DNA of 37,320 nucleotides from NCBI GenBank assembly GCA_013054445.1, contig JAAMPI010000454.1, positions 1 to 37,320 of the forward strand, in the 5' to 3' direction. This document shows positions 20,249 through 31,462 of this stretch, piece after piece. The notes beneath the pieces were generated by a model. It did no database searches. It saw only the letters and a list, made by a program, of their open reading frames with translations, and was not told where the DNA came from. The translations under genes and the position numbers were made by a program. Source of the stretch: Cudoniella acicularis (taxonomy: Eukaryota; Ascomycota; Leotiomycetes; Helotiales; Helotiaceae). Each line of letters begins with the position of its first letter. The stretch's first letter is position 1.

Positions 20249-20481
20249 ACTCGAGCAAGCACCGGAAACCTGATCTGATCGTAGCATACGATTTTGAATA
20301 ACGTCACAAGGCTAGCAGCATTTTAGATCACCCACCGGCCGCAAACCTTACCTCTTAAGGTATGATGCGGTCCTTTTCTATGATCTCACTATTGTGATTT
20401 TTATTTTTTTAAGATGCCTACTTCCCACCTGCTATAAGCACATCGCAAACCTCCATCTTTATCCACCTCGAGTCTGCAAAC

Positions 20482-21332
20482 ATGGGCGCAGGTACAAAGT
20501 CTCACAACCTCTAACCCGAGGACAGATTATCTCGAGTCCCAAATGTTCTCGCTTTCATAATTTATCGGGTCTTGCCCATTGGCAGTCTATCAACGATAGT
20601 ATACGAAATCTACAAGAGATATGGCGTCTTCGGCTGCATCCCATACTGGATTCTCACGACTCCTGCAGTTATCGGTATATGCATGGGAATCTGGAGTGTT
20701 GGAAGATTCGAGTTCAAGTATACTGTGGAAGAGGCGCAGTTCCGCGAAGCATGGGCGGATATGCTGAGAATGAAAATCGAAGATTACGAAGCGAATAGCC
20801 CTAAATATCCCTTTGGGTTTAGGAAACCACGAACACCGGAACGTGCAAGAAAGGAGATACAATGCCAGAAGGAACGGGTCGCAACCTACCTAGCAGGCTC
20901 ACGCCAGGGGATCCCACCTTTAATATCTCGGCGAGAAGGATTTTATCTGAGAACAATATACTTCACGGTGGCATTAGGAGGGCTTCGACTTATTTGCCGT
21001 AATATTCCAGATGGGCTTCAAAGCAATCTACACGATTTCTTTACTCGACAACCCTCCCCTTTCTCTTCGCTTTTAGCTGCAGTTTGATACTATGGATTCT
21101 TTTTTCAATTCAATTTGGGAGATGGTGTGCGTGGAACGACGATATGTGCTATGCTGCGAGAGCCATTAGGAACGCTTGCAAGAGTGTTGACCTGGAAAAA
21201 AGTGGAGATACCCGCAAAGAATTAGAGTGGTGGATTGAAGCTATTTTAATAGAGGAGAAGGACTCAACTGCTTTGGCAAAGGAGCGGAGACAAGTGATTA
21301 TTGCTCCTATTTTAGGAATGATTCGGTGTTGA
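20482..21332 (+). CDS. Unrecognised membrane-associated protein gene, structure uncertain
   Basis: A possible 5' end is join(20482..20491,20537..21087). The 45-nt intron (GTACAA, branch CTAAC, acceptor CTCGAG) yields MGAVPNVLAFIIYRVL, followed by a second hydrophobic stretch, YWILTTPAVIGICMGIW. A charged middle (VEEAQFREAWADMLRMKIED) and an arginine-rich part follow. That frame stops at 21085. A second open piece lies in another frame (21084-21332) with a further membrane-like stretch, LILWILFSIQFGRW, and a charged tail. No intron with the right phase joins the two, so there is either a frameshift or an exon I cannot place. No family is recognised. The gene sits between two transposon remnants and may be decaying. 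Confidence 0.4.
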
Positions 21333-21894
21333 TTGTAATCTTACGAAGAGGAGTAGAGCAATAACACCCCAGGTGTAAAGCATAACTTGTGTCCAGACGC
21401 TCTTACTCATTACCCCAAGTCTGCTGAAGTCTACTCCAAAGCGTTTTAATCCGCGAAATGAAGTAGAACAATCGAACGCTCGCCAGAGACAATATCCCAC
21501 TTGACGTTTAACAACAAATACTCGACTGAGCGATCAATCGGTCATCATCTCCTCCTGCTTCTATAGACATATCGTCCGTGATCTTCCTTTTCATCAACTC
21601 AGTTCCCGAGTACAGCATTATGAAGGAGGAATTCCGCACATAATAATTCATCGCTTGATAGAAGGACTTGTTTGTCTGGGGTGCCAGCACCGACGATTCT
21701 TCGTGGGAAGGGCACTTCGGAGAACTATTCTATGATTGGCCCGGTTTATATACAGGGCATGATGGAGGGTGAAGAGTTTGAAGAGGACAAGCTGATGCCT
21801 ATGCTATTAGTTTGAACCGATGTGTAGAATAGGATAGAAATCCAGCTGTTAGTGTGCCAGAGCAAGGCGACTTCGAGACATTTTCTTCTACTTA
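21333..21894. other. No supported gene
   Basis: The minus strand has two short open stretches (21508-21690 and 21312-21500, the latter with a hydrophobic run). They could be exons of a gene running toward 21.3 kb, or relics. Neither has a recognisable motif. Confidence 0.3.
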
Positions 21895-22167
21895 CGAGCC
21901 TAGGATCCAAAGTCCGTGTTTTCAGGCCACTTTTAAACGATTTCCAGGCTTCGTGACCCTACCTTTAGTTTTCCGAAAACTAAAGTTATCGCGATCACGT
22001 CAAAGTTATAAAATAACTAGGAATAATAATAGTTTAGAATATATATAATCGCAAGTTAGAGAAGGCAAAGATACTTTCTATTAGCTATTATTTTAAAGTT
22101 TATGATTTTTTTATTTTTATTTACTCGTAAAATGCCCTAAAAATACGGACTTTGGATCCTGGGCTCG
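21895..22167. mobile_element. MITE copy B (273 bp), same family as copy A
   Basis: The left end CGAGCCTAGGATCCAAAGTC pairs with the right end, whose reverse complement starts CGAGCCCAGGATCCAAAGTC. TTA flanks both sides (21892-21894 and 22168-22170). The internal order of words matches copy A, including a GGCTTC word, GAAAACT, GGCAAAG, CTTTCTATT and TAAAATGC. Copies differ in the outer inverted-repeat sequence and heavily in the AT-rich middle, so they are old or belong to two subfamilies. Confidence 0.8.
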
Positions 22168-22326
22168 TTACAAGCTATTCCTAAAAATTTATTCTATCAG
22201 CAAAATCAGCAGGAGTGAAGGTGCACTTAGGGACTTTTTATCGGTGGTTAGGGTAAAGGCGTTGTTTAACCAACTAGCTTATTATACTGACTTATAAGTA
22301 CTAATATCATCGACTGACTTATCTAA

Positions 22327-23591
22327 TTACCGCTTTCCTCTCTCTCTTAACTCGATAAAACTATACCACGTCGCGCCCCCTAACGTAACTGCCATCCCTA
22401 CACTATTCAATATACTAACCTTAACACCAAAAATCACAATCCCTAACAAGATCGTAAGACACTGTTTCACGTTCCCACAAACCGTTATCGTCAATGCACC
22501 CGCATTCTTATTCGTTGCAAACGAGGAAATATTTAAGACAAACGCTAATAGGCCGTTTCCAAGAAGAGCGAGGGTGAGTTGGTAGGATGGAAGTGGAAGG
22601 TGGGGGATTATTGATAAGACTGCGGTGGAGGAGGTGGTTATTATGAGAGATTCTCGGAAGAACGAGGAGGTTAAGCAGTCGCAGAACGAGGATAGTTCGC
22701 CGGTGAGGTGGGAATAGGTGAGTGCTTGGATAAATGCTAGTGGGGACATGCGGAAGAGAATTTCTAGGGGTGAGAGGGCGAGGGGTCCGGTCATGATGCG
22801 GTTTGTTACGACGGTCTGCATTGGGTTTGTTAGCTTAGTGCTGAAAGGATGAGGAGGGAGGAGGGAGATGGACCTTAACAGCGGCAAGAACGACTCCCAG
22901 AAGCGTCAAAATGAAGCCGATGACAGTAAAGTAATAATCTCCATACGTAGCAAGACCTACGCCGAGGACGATAGGGATCAATGAGATGTAGACTTTCGTG
23001 GAGTACGAACGGTTGAAGCGGATTCGGTAAATGAGGATTGTGAAGATAGGGGTAGTGGAGCGCATGATTTGGTGGAAGGGCATTGATACCATCGCCCTTT
23101 CATCCCTTGTTAGCAATGACCTTAAATCTTAGAGACCAAAACTTACAAAGAGACATTTGAGATAGCAATATTGATCGTAAATAAAATTGAGAATAAGACC
23201 AAAGTCACATATTCCCTAGAGCTCAGCTTACTCAAGCTAAACCCCCCTCTTAACAACAGCACGTAACATCCTATACTCGCCGAGCCCGTATGAAGAGTCG
23301 TCAGAAGCCACGGGTATGGAAACTTTTTGGGCAATCAGTGATCGATTTTCCTCTCCTCACTAGCTTTATTAGACTTACATGTCCTAACACTGCCTTGTTA
23401 TAAATCGTCAATCCAACATTGCAAAGAAAATACAAGCTCAAATAAACGAATTTTGTGGTAGCAGGAACACTATACTCGGAATCCAGTCGTGGATAAAGAG
23501 CAGGTAATATTGTGGTATTTTCTTTTGTGGTAAGATGCTGATACTGTGCCTCGACATCGACTTTTTTCGTTTGCGTTTGCTGTTGCAGCAT
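22327..23591 (-). CDS. Triose-phosphate/nucleotide-sugar-type transporter (TPT, DMT superfamily), 366 aa, four exons
   Basis: The CDS is complement(join(22327..22815,22874..23096,23147..23322,23379..23591)). The three introns are 58, 50 and 56 nt with good GT/AG ends. The spliced protein has a polar N-terminus of about 45 residues, then about ten membrane segments starting at TTKFVYLSLYFLCNVGLTIY (first helix and loop, NKAVLGH). The family signature around the second exon junction reads NVSLAMVSMPFHQIMRSTTP, and the second half carries KTVVTNR and LTLALLGNGLLAF. Such proteins exchange phosphorylated sugars or nucleotide sugars across Golgi, ER or plastid membranes; in fungi the closest relatives are uncharacterised Sly41- or GONST-like proteins. 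The substrate cannot be read from the sequence. ATG 23591 was chosen; the frame also extends 3 codons upstream without an ATG. Confidence 0.88.
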
Positions 23592-24661
23592 CGTGGTCAC
23601 GCAAACGGATCGCGGTTTTTAACCATAGATCCCAGAATCTCCACTTGAATTCCAATCTTCAGAATAGGTGATGAAAAGAAGAAAGCAAACGGATGATTCC
23701 GTTGGTAATATTGAGTATTCTCGTACTGTTGTATCGTAGCTATAGATGCTGTGCAGGCAATATACCAGGTTGAGGTTCTGATGGGTTAAAGACAACCAAT
23801 ATCGGCAACAACGGCCGATTTTTTGGTTTGCAAAGAAAAAGGGGAAGTGAAATTTTCTTGGCGGCCGTCCACGCCTAAAGGTAGCCGGGATTCAGGGTTT
23901 AAGACGGATTTCCTGCTGACTTGGGTCTCAGTTAGAAAAAAGATATAGCACTGCAGCTGCATGTAGCGCTTATTTAGAAGAAGGACCGATGCAGAAAATA
24001 GATCACAGTCAGAGGTGCAAGCCAAGTTTGAACCAACCCGAGCATGCCTCCAGTAAACGTGGGAATGACGTTGCAGGTGGAAACAAGGGTGCCGGCCGTT
24101 ATCCGAGCGGAATGCAGGGCAAGTCATTGGCTCCTCTCACGCGGGGAAGTCCCAGTTTCCGTAAGGGCGGGGACACGCATTTAAAAAAAAATAAGCTCGT
24201 GCTGCATTGTGTGGCCATGGTCTCAGCCGCCTCCTCAACCCCCCATGGTACCCCGGTAATGTCGCCACTTTTACACCATCACTTCTCCCTCCACAGCAAA
24301 TTTCATCCTCCTACCTAAAGAAGATCGAAATTACAGTCTCCTTCCTATAATCGAAGGAGCTCCTATTAAGCTTGGAGAAGTAGGGAGATAAGAAGCGGGG
24401 AATATATGTAAACCTCCCTCAAATAAAGGAGACTCATGCCTTAATGCTTCCATTATGGATCCTTTAAAAACAGTGGGAATGGCTTCAATTATATTAGAGA
24501 GTAACTGATTCCTTTATAGTGGTAGTTATAGTGAACAATTGCGGGGTGAAAGCGGCATGATTAAAAGTGTATAGGGTGGGAGAAGAGTATATTTCATCAT
24601 GTGTCTTTTTATTCACCGTGCTTTACGAGGTTTACAATGTTGGGTTACGATTGTGCAGAAT
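23592..24661. other. About 1.1 kb intergenic, no gene seen
   Basis: This region lies between the transporter (start at 23591) and the 3' end of the GT34 gene, both on the minus strand. It should contain the transporter promoter. A poly-A run near 24182-24190 and an AT-rich stretch at 24330-24560 are the only features; no motif or repeat was recognised. Confidence 0.4.
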
Positions 24662-26033
24662 TTATAGTTTTCCTCGATCCACTGACTGCGTTGCTATTTT
24701 GACAGGACCGCTTTGCGTGATCGTGACAGATTCCACTACAACATTCCTGTTTGGAGCGTCATCCTTCGAGTCAGGATTGGAATGTACGGGTTTTGGGTGC
24801 AACATCCCAGGGAAGCTCGTCGATGTCTTTCCGCCTCCAAAATGATCCGGACTCTTCGCAGCTTTCTCGGCATTTTCCTTCTCCCTTTCCTTCTCCCTTT
24901 CCTTCCCTCCCCGAATCTGGTTCGCGGTCATATTCCAGAAATGTCGAGCGTGCTCTTTGAGGTCCTCCTTTTTTGTCGCATTACTCCATTCTGGAAGGTA
25001 ATTCTCCGCTCTTTCGAGCCATGGACCCATCCAACTGTCCCTGACTTGTGTTGAGCCCGCAAAGTGCACGAGCATATCTCCTTGCATGACTTTCCACGAC
25101 TGTACGGTGGGGGGTTTCCCATCGGGATACACCTCTCTTGTTCCATTGTCGAAAAGTGCTCCAGTCATGTTATGATTGAAAATCCAGTCCCACTTTTTGG
25201 AGAAGGCGTTGTTAATGGGTAGAGAATTGAACCAGCGCATTGGCACATCTGCCCAATTTTCCCTACCTCCCAAGTGGCCCCCTTGTACAAGAAAAGAATC
25301 CGGTGACTGGAGCAGCCATTGAAAAGCACTTTGATCTCTGAACCGATCTTTCTTAAGCTTGTCCCCTTTGTATAGAGGATATGCGAGTACTGCTGAGAGT
25401 ACAGATACAGACCAAGGGTGAACTCGTAGCCCGAAAGCACCCGAATTGAGGCCGTCCCAATTACTGGCCATAAGAAGATGGATGTTGGCGACCTCAGGAA
25501 CGGAGGAAGGAGGAAGGAATATTTCGAGTGGGGTATGTGGATTCATGACAATCGTGTCTGCATCAAAACAACTGTGCCAAAATTAGCCCAGGCACAAGAC
25601 GAGGATTCCAAAAATCCCCAGCATACAAGATCCAATCCAGCCTTTCATGCTCAGGCTTCGTCAATTCGGCGACGATAAGGGATAAGAGAAAGGCAGGCTT
25701 GCTCCAAGCACCCCGAGGTCTTCCCTGACTGTCATTTTCAGACAGATCGCCCACCAGCTCTCCCGTCGCAATGTGGTGTGCATATCCATGGATTTCATTC
25801 TGAACCTGGTGACTTCGTAGCGCTCGGTGAATGATGGTTGAGTTGAGGGCATTCGCTGCGACTGTGACCTTTGCAATGCGTGTAGGTTTCGATGGTAAAT
25901 AGATCGCCTCGGTGATAGCAAGAGGCCTTCTTATCAGCAACCAGATATCGCCATGATACACCGGCCATAGGTAGCAGATGCAAACCAATAAGCCGATCGC
26001 GATGATACGGCGAACCAGCTGTCGATGGAGCAT
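24662..26033 (-). CDS. GT34 glycosyltransferase (GMA12/MNN10 family), 438 aa, two exons
   Basis: The CDS is complement(join(24662..25571,25627..26033)). The 55-nt intron (GTATGC, branch CTAAT, acceptor CACAG) restores DWIFCFDADTIVMNPHTPLE, placing the metal-binding D139-x-D141 across exon 2. The protein is a type II Golgi membrane protein: an N-terminal anchor (RIIAIGLLVCICYLWPVY) and a stem, then the catalytic domain. The domain contains HGYAHHIATGEL, WSKPAFLL, the NSGAFGLRVHPWS stretch, DQSAFQWLL, and the late GDMLVHFAGS motif. These enzymes add galactose or mannose to mannan-type glycans. The tail after about residue 345 is low complexity; KEREKEREKE is coded by a 12-base tandem repeat near 24875-24905. 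The gene is divergent from the Zn2Cys6 factor with 761 bases between starts. Confidence 0.9.
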
Positions 26034-26794
26034 CACGAAAGTCCCTCGTTCATGCTGGCACTAGGACATCCCCCAACCCAGGAAGATTTTGACAGAAATG
26101 CTATTCAAGATTGAAATTGAAATCCGAGATAAATTTTAAATTGGGGCTCGAGCCACGACTGACCTATTCCAGCTACCGAGACATGGCTGTTTCTTCTTGG
26201 CTTACCCTTAATCCGTTTTCGGCCTGTCCGCGTCATCGGGACGGCACGAGGCTCTGCAAGACATCTTCATTGGGTGCGAGAAGATCATGTTTGGATGTTG
26301 TCCCCGGTAATTATATTCTTTCGCATTCTCTAACAACCGACAACCCCCTTTTCCCCAGATGAACTAGATAAAGTTGGAGATGTTGATGCCAAGCATTTCG
26401 GCTACAATTAGGACGGTGCCACAATGCTTGTTTCTATGTCATCTCTTGGCAGACCGGAATAAAGATTAGATTAGAGAAAAGGTGTGGGGGTGGGCAGAGT
26501 GGGGGAGGGGCACAGACAATCACCTGATCTATGTGTCGGATCATTCGGAATTTCCGAAAAGTCCGTTCGTAACATAACGTTGTGAAACATCACTTTGACG
26601 AAATTGTATACATTCCCTCAAATTCTTTATGACTTGATACTTGGAGAATTCTTAGACAATATGTGATCGCTTTGGCTTTTTGCGTTGTCAAGTGCAACAG
26701 AAGGGTTCCGTAATTTTTCAATTCCGGGTTTGTTGCCTTGGAGACTCGGAGTTGAGAAGTGTCGACAACCATCGAAAAACAAAGACAAACAGAG
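26034..26794. promoter_or_regulatory. Shared divergent promoter region
   Basis: These 761 bases separate the start codons of the GT34 gene (-) and the Zn2Cys6 factor (+) and must contain both promoters. No clear TATA box or CGG-triplet pair was identified. A short open frame (26111-26362) has no recognisable content. Confidence 0.4.
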
Positions 26795-29286
26795 ATGGAC
26801 TCAACGACTCAGCCGCGCGTAGGAAGCTTGGAGGCTGACCAGGCGCATCCATATGCGCCATATGGGAAAGCGTGCCTGAACTGTGTGAAGAGTAAGACGA
26901 GATGTGCGAGCTCAACTGTCGAAGGGAAGTGCGAAAGGTGCGTCCTATTACTTTGCATATTATCACGTCCCATCAGCATAGCATATCTACGCAGCAATTC
27001 TCTCTGAACAGTAGTTGGGTTTAGAAGTTGGAGTTCTTGTAGACTTGACACGCGTGTTAATTTCCGGTGAAATGCTGCAATACATACCCGATTCCAAGCA
27101 CATACTCTTTCTTTGACGTTGCTCTAAATTTTGTCCCAGCCTATAGCAATTGTTTCTGAAGTTCCAAATAAATTGAGGTTAAGATTAACCGAAGTCTCAG
27201 ATGCCACCGCATGAACAAGAGTTGCCAGCCAGCGCCAACTGTGCGCAAAAAGAGAGTTTCCAAGAGGCCAACATCATCCTCGTTTAAAAAGACATCCGCA
27301 TTAGAAGAAAAACTCGAGGGAATTGTCCAGATGCTTCAACGCTCACAAGACTCGATTTCTGGCGCCAGACAATCGCAAGGCCAACTTGAGAGCGAGAGTG
27401 TTAATATCAGGGCATTCGACTGCAAAACCTTATCCTCCAGCGGGGTTCGTGATGTTAATCCAATCTCTCAGTGTGACGAAAATGTGCGAGCCAACCTTGA
27501 CTACGGAGACTTCTTTGCTACCGATGATCATTCTTCGATGGGTGATGAAAGGCTTGATGAATTTGCACAGCAACATGGACTAAGTAATCCCTTGAAAGTT
27601 GGACCCGAAGGATTGATTCGCTGTCCGGTCAATGGGCCGCCTACCCCAGCCACCTCAATTGCAGGTAATTCGGCTGTACCTGGTAGGCCCGAGATCTCCA
27701 CCAATTATCCCCTCGAGAGTGAAGCTGAATTGGAAGAATATTTGGAAACCTATCGGAGCAAGATGGTCCCCTATTTCCCAATTGTTTGCATCAGCGCGAA
27801 TATGACTGTAAAAGAGATGAAAAAGGAGCGGCCATTCTTATTTCTAGTTATTAGAGTGATCTGCAGCAAGAATTTGGAGCGTCAGTTGGCGCTAGTACTG
27901 CACGTTAAGAAGGTTTTGGGGAGAGAGATGTTACTCGAGGGCACGAAGAACCTGGATCTATTTTTAGGAGTTTTGGTGTTTGCAGCTTGGTGCCACGTCT
28001 ATACAAGCGCCAAACCGGTCAATTCGACCATCATTCAACTTGCGATGTCGCTTGCGTTTGATCTTGGTCTTACGAGACCGCCTCCTGGTGAGCCTGTCCG
28101 AATTCTGCTGAATTACACTGCACAAGGGTGTCCGAAGCCGGCCAATGGTATAAATCTAGAGAGGACCATGGAAGAAAGGAGAGCGGTAGTCGGGCTTTAC
28201 TTGATTAGTTCGGTGTAAGTGAACTTGTTAATACTACTGTGTTATCATACTGACAGTTGATTAGGTTTGCCAACTTTTTCCAACGAATCGAATATATGCG
28301 CTGGACACCCTACTTGGATGAGTGCCTGCGTCTCCTGGAGGAGAGAAAAGATTACCTAACAGACAATCTGCTTGTTCATCTCGTGCGAGTGCAATTGATC
28401 TGCAACAAAGGAAGTGCTTTGACATACGATGTGATCGGTGATGCGGAGGTCGGAGTACCGACAGACCTCTATGTCAAGATATTGAAGTCGCAACTTGACA
28501 ATCTAGAGCGTTCCGTTCCTCGAGAACTAAAACCCAACGGTATCTTTTAGTCCTCTTTTTCCTTACTTAAACAAGCTTTCTAACCCAGAGTCAGTGACAT
28601 TACAACTCCACATCTTCAACACAACCCTAACTATATACGAGCATAGTCTCAGCGCCACTCCTAAGTCAAGTTCCTCTGACCATGCAATTCAACTGCAACG
28701 CATCGAAAGCCTCTGGGTCTGTCTCATAGCCGTCAAATCCTGGTTCAACATCTTTTTCTGCCTCGAGTCCCTCCCGCTGTTTCGTTACAGACATTTTTCC
28801 ATGGCGATCCTTACACAGTTGGGACACTGCCTCGTCGCCCTCTTTCGACTCAGTACCTTTGAGGCCCCTGATATTTCGTGGGATCGCCAGAGGGTAAGGC
28901 GGGAGGTTGATCTAGCAGATATTGTGAAGCGTATACTAGATGGCTTGGAGCAAGCCCCTCAGGTGGCAGGCATAGAAATGAATCCCCGGCTAGTCAGTGA
29001 GAGAGAGGGTGGTCAGTTATTAAAGGGGTCTTGGTTTTATGTAAAGAAAGTGCTTCTGGTGGTCAAGAACTGTTGGGAGGCAAAATTCGCGGCTATGAAC
29101 GCAGCAGATGCTGAAAGAGAAGGTGGGCCAGGACCAGAGGATAATGATGCAGTGAATGAATTTGGGATACCTGGATCGCAACAGATGGATGCCCTGGAGT
29201 TTGGAGCTATGAATATGGATATGCTAGATGATACCTGGATGAGAGACCTGCTAGGAGGGTATGACTTCAATTCCCATTGTTTCTAG
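26795..29286 (+). CDS. Zn2Cys6 fungal transcription factor, 709 aa, four exons
   Basis: The CDS is join(26795..26937,27201..28214,28265..28539,28589..29286). Introns are 263, 50 and 49 nt. The zinc cluster is complete after splicing: C27, C30, C37, C46, C49 and C56 (C-x2-C-x6-C-x8-C-x2-C-x6-C). Intron 1 falls in the codon just before C49, so exon 1 alone gives a broken cluster. A basic linker (VRKKRVSKRP) and a predicted coiled-coil dimer element (ALEEKLEGIVQMLQR) follow. The central region from about residue 230 (YFPIVCISANMTVKEMKK) resembles the fungal transcription factor regulatory (MHR) domain. ELDGL-like hydrophobic and acidic residues at the C-terminus may form an activation region. 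It is likely a pathway-specific regulator; the neighbours do not reveal the target. The 263-nt first intron is unusually long for this window but has a normal GTGCGT donor and TCTCAG acceptor. Confidence 0.9.
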
Positions 29287-30326
29287 AGCCTCGACTTTCA
29301 CAAGAAAATACAGAAAGATCGAGCTTATAACTGTGCTCTGACTTAACTCCCTTCGCCTTCTTACCACCGCGCCAATATTCCTTGTGGTTCTTTATGAACT
29401 CGAACACTGTCGGCTTTGCCGTAAAACCCCAGAAACTCCAAAACCCGACGGAGGGTGTTTCATTGGATTTTGGAACCAATATCCGGACAGATAACTAGTG
29501 ATTGATACTACTTACATTTGAAGACATTCTCTAAGTATTTCTGTGTTGCGACTTGATTTCAACGCTACTTTTGAAGTGAGCCGATCTTTTGAATGCGGAA
29601 GCTTCATTGGGCGCTTTTGTGTTTTGTTAGGGGATGGGCTGGCAAGGTATCGAGAAGAAGAATGTTGTCGTCTTGGCGATATAAGAGGTTGAACAGGTTT
29701 ACAATGGCGATAGGATATCTAAAGAGGATCCGAGAAGGTGAATGATGTATTAGCGGAGATAAATGATTTAGAGAATAAGAGAATTCGTGGACATTTGGCC
29801 ATGTGAGTAGCTTGTCAAGATGTTGTGTCTGTGTGCTAATGTGTTAAAGATATGTTGTGTAGAGAAGGAGGCTAGAATAAATGTATGTAGTCACAGGACG
29901 GCAGTTACAGCACTTGTGAAGTGAGGAAGGAATTTTCGAGACGTTCACTTCGCTTACTAGCTAATAAGCAATAATATGATTTATAAATAACCTTATGATC
30001 TTCTAATTAGGATGAATTCAAAGCTATGCACGCAGGCGTCGGGCGTCAGTATCGTATATAGTGCCTGTGTGCATCGTATATTATAGTGAGCGTTCTAGCC
30101 ATGATAAGCTGCTTTATAGCGTACGTACGTTGAAGCACCCGCTAAAATACAGCGTGCGCATGCCTGAAGCTCGCTGGCGCGTACGCTCTAACCCGTATCG
30201 TTTTAGCAGTTCAAAATTTACCTTTTTCGAGGTAAAATCACTATAGAAAACAAAAAGGAATCAGAAATAAAAGAAGTGCATTTAAGAAGTTATAATTCAC
30301 ACAAAAAATAATAGTTTTTATTGCGT
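29287..30326. other. AT-rich intergenic region
   Basis: After the 3' end of the Zn2Cys6 factor the DNA becomes AT-rich with GC-rich islands such as an ACGTACGTACGT run near 30120-30131. No gene, RNA or complete transposon was recognised; a short plus-strand frame at 30061-30246 looks like chance. Confidence 0.35.
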
Positions 30327-30416
30327 AGTCGGTTACAGTAATTAATGACGATTTTCAGTCGGTTTTTATAATTAACGATATTTTACAGTTGGTCATAGTA
30401 GTTATACGATATTTTT
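30327..30416. repeat. Three tandem copies of a 30-bp unit
   Basis: Three consecutive 30-bp units start AGTCGGTTACAG (30327), AGTCGGTTTTTA (30357) and AGTTGGTCATAG (30387). Each carries a TAATTAA- or TAGTTAT-like middle and a CGAT(A)TTTT end. The units have diverged by base changes but keep their length. They lie just beyond the 3' end of the HET relic. Confidence 0.65.
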
Positions 30417-30529
30417 GTCTCTATGAATTTAACTTGAGAAACTTAAGAATAGAAGCGACTCAAGACAGTGTGTTAAGATAAAAAGCTTAGTATTATAGCT
30501 AGACTTAGAACGAATTAAAAAAAATACTT

Positions 30530-31462
30530 TTAATCGCGTTCTAACTGACCAACCCACTTATCCTTGTCACGACTATCAGAGCATTGCCAGTCTTGAAACA
30601 CTTCAATCAACTCTTGAAGAAGCGGAGCGGGGGTATCGGGATGCAGATAGTGGGCTCTTTGCCACACCATGGTTATTGCAGGACCTTCAAGCAGTCCAGG
30701 AGCAAATTCATGATGAGAAATCCATCCCCGAAGGTCGAGAACTTTGACTTTGAGGTAAAGACCTTCAAACTCTCGCCACTCGAAGCGTTTCGTACTGCAA
30801 ATGACAACAATCTGTTGTGCATTAAGGATTTCCTGGATAATCTACACGCGCCTCCAGTAGGCTCTAGAACACAAGTGAGACAATGCTTCGCCCTGTGCGC
30901 GTGTCCAGAGGGCCCGATACCCGGATCCTTTTGATTTTAATGATACCAAACCTTTCTTTGCAACATACTCCATAGCCACATTACTGTCATAGCTTTCTCG
31001 ACCAAGCCAGATGACAACGACTGAGGCCTTCAAGTAAATCTTTCCCATGAGGCTGACTTGGTGATTTCGCTCCCTGACATCCTGCTGGTTTATGCAAATT
31101 GCATCTATCCATAAGAACTGATGAGACGCTAAATCCTCCGTAGTTCTATGGCGCAGAAAGTACCAAAGGTTTTCTCCGACAGCGAGTTTCTTTTCATTTA
31201 TCATAATCATTCTCTGGCTTCCAATATCACCCCAGGTATAGGAGAGTGCGGCATAGGTAGGATTATCGGAAAGTTCAACGATATAGAATCTGCCATGAAT
31301 TTTCATAGACCCTGGAGCCGATGTTATCTCGAATAACCTAATCTCCTGTGCGCAAAAGTTGATTTGTAGATGAATTTCGGATCTCTTGCGGGTATCTGAG
31401 TCTTTATATGTCTCGATCGGTTTTCGAGTGCGTGTTTGGATCTTGGTATGAAGCTGTAGCTT
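30530..31462 (-). pseudogene. HET-domain (heterokaryon incompatibility) protein relic
   Basis: HET proteins trigger cell death or rejection when unlike fungal strains fuse. The three HET motif blocks are present on the minus strand: YAALSYTWGD, LWIDAICINQQDVRERNHQ with SLMGKIYLKASVVVIWLG, and AYWRRV-stop-IIQEI. In the last block the usual tryptophan codon (TGG) is TAG at 30842-30844. The frame then stays open for another 103 codons (NAQQIVVICSTKRFEWREF, and DWQCSDSRDKDK) to a stop at 30530. The typical continuation of the DPRDKVYALLG motif is lost there, and the C-terminal half is missing. At the 5' side the frame is open to 31462 with no good ATG before 31306. It could be a recently inactivated, truncated copy, or the TAG could be a sequencing error. 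Confidence 0.75.
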
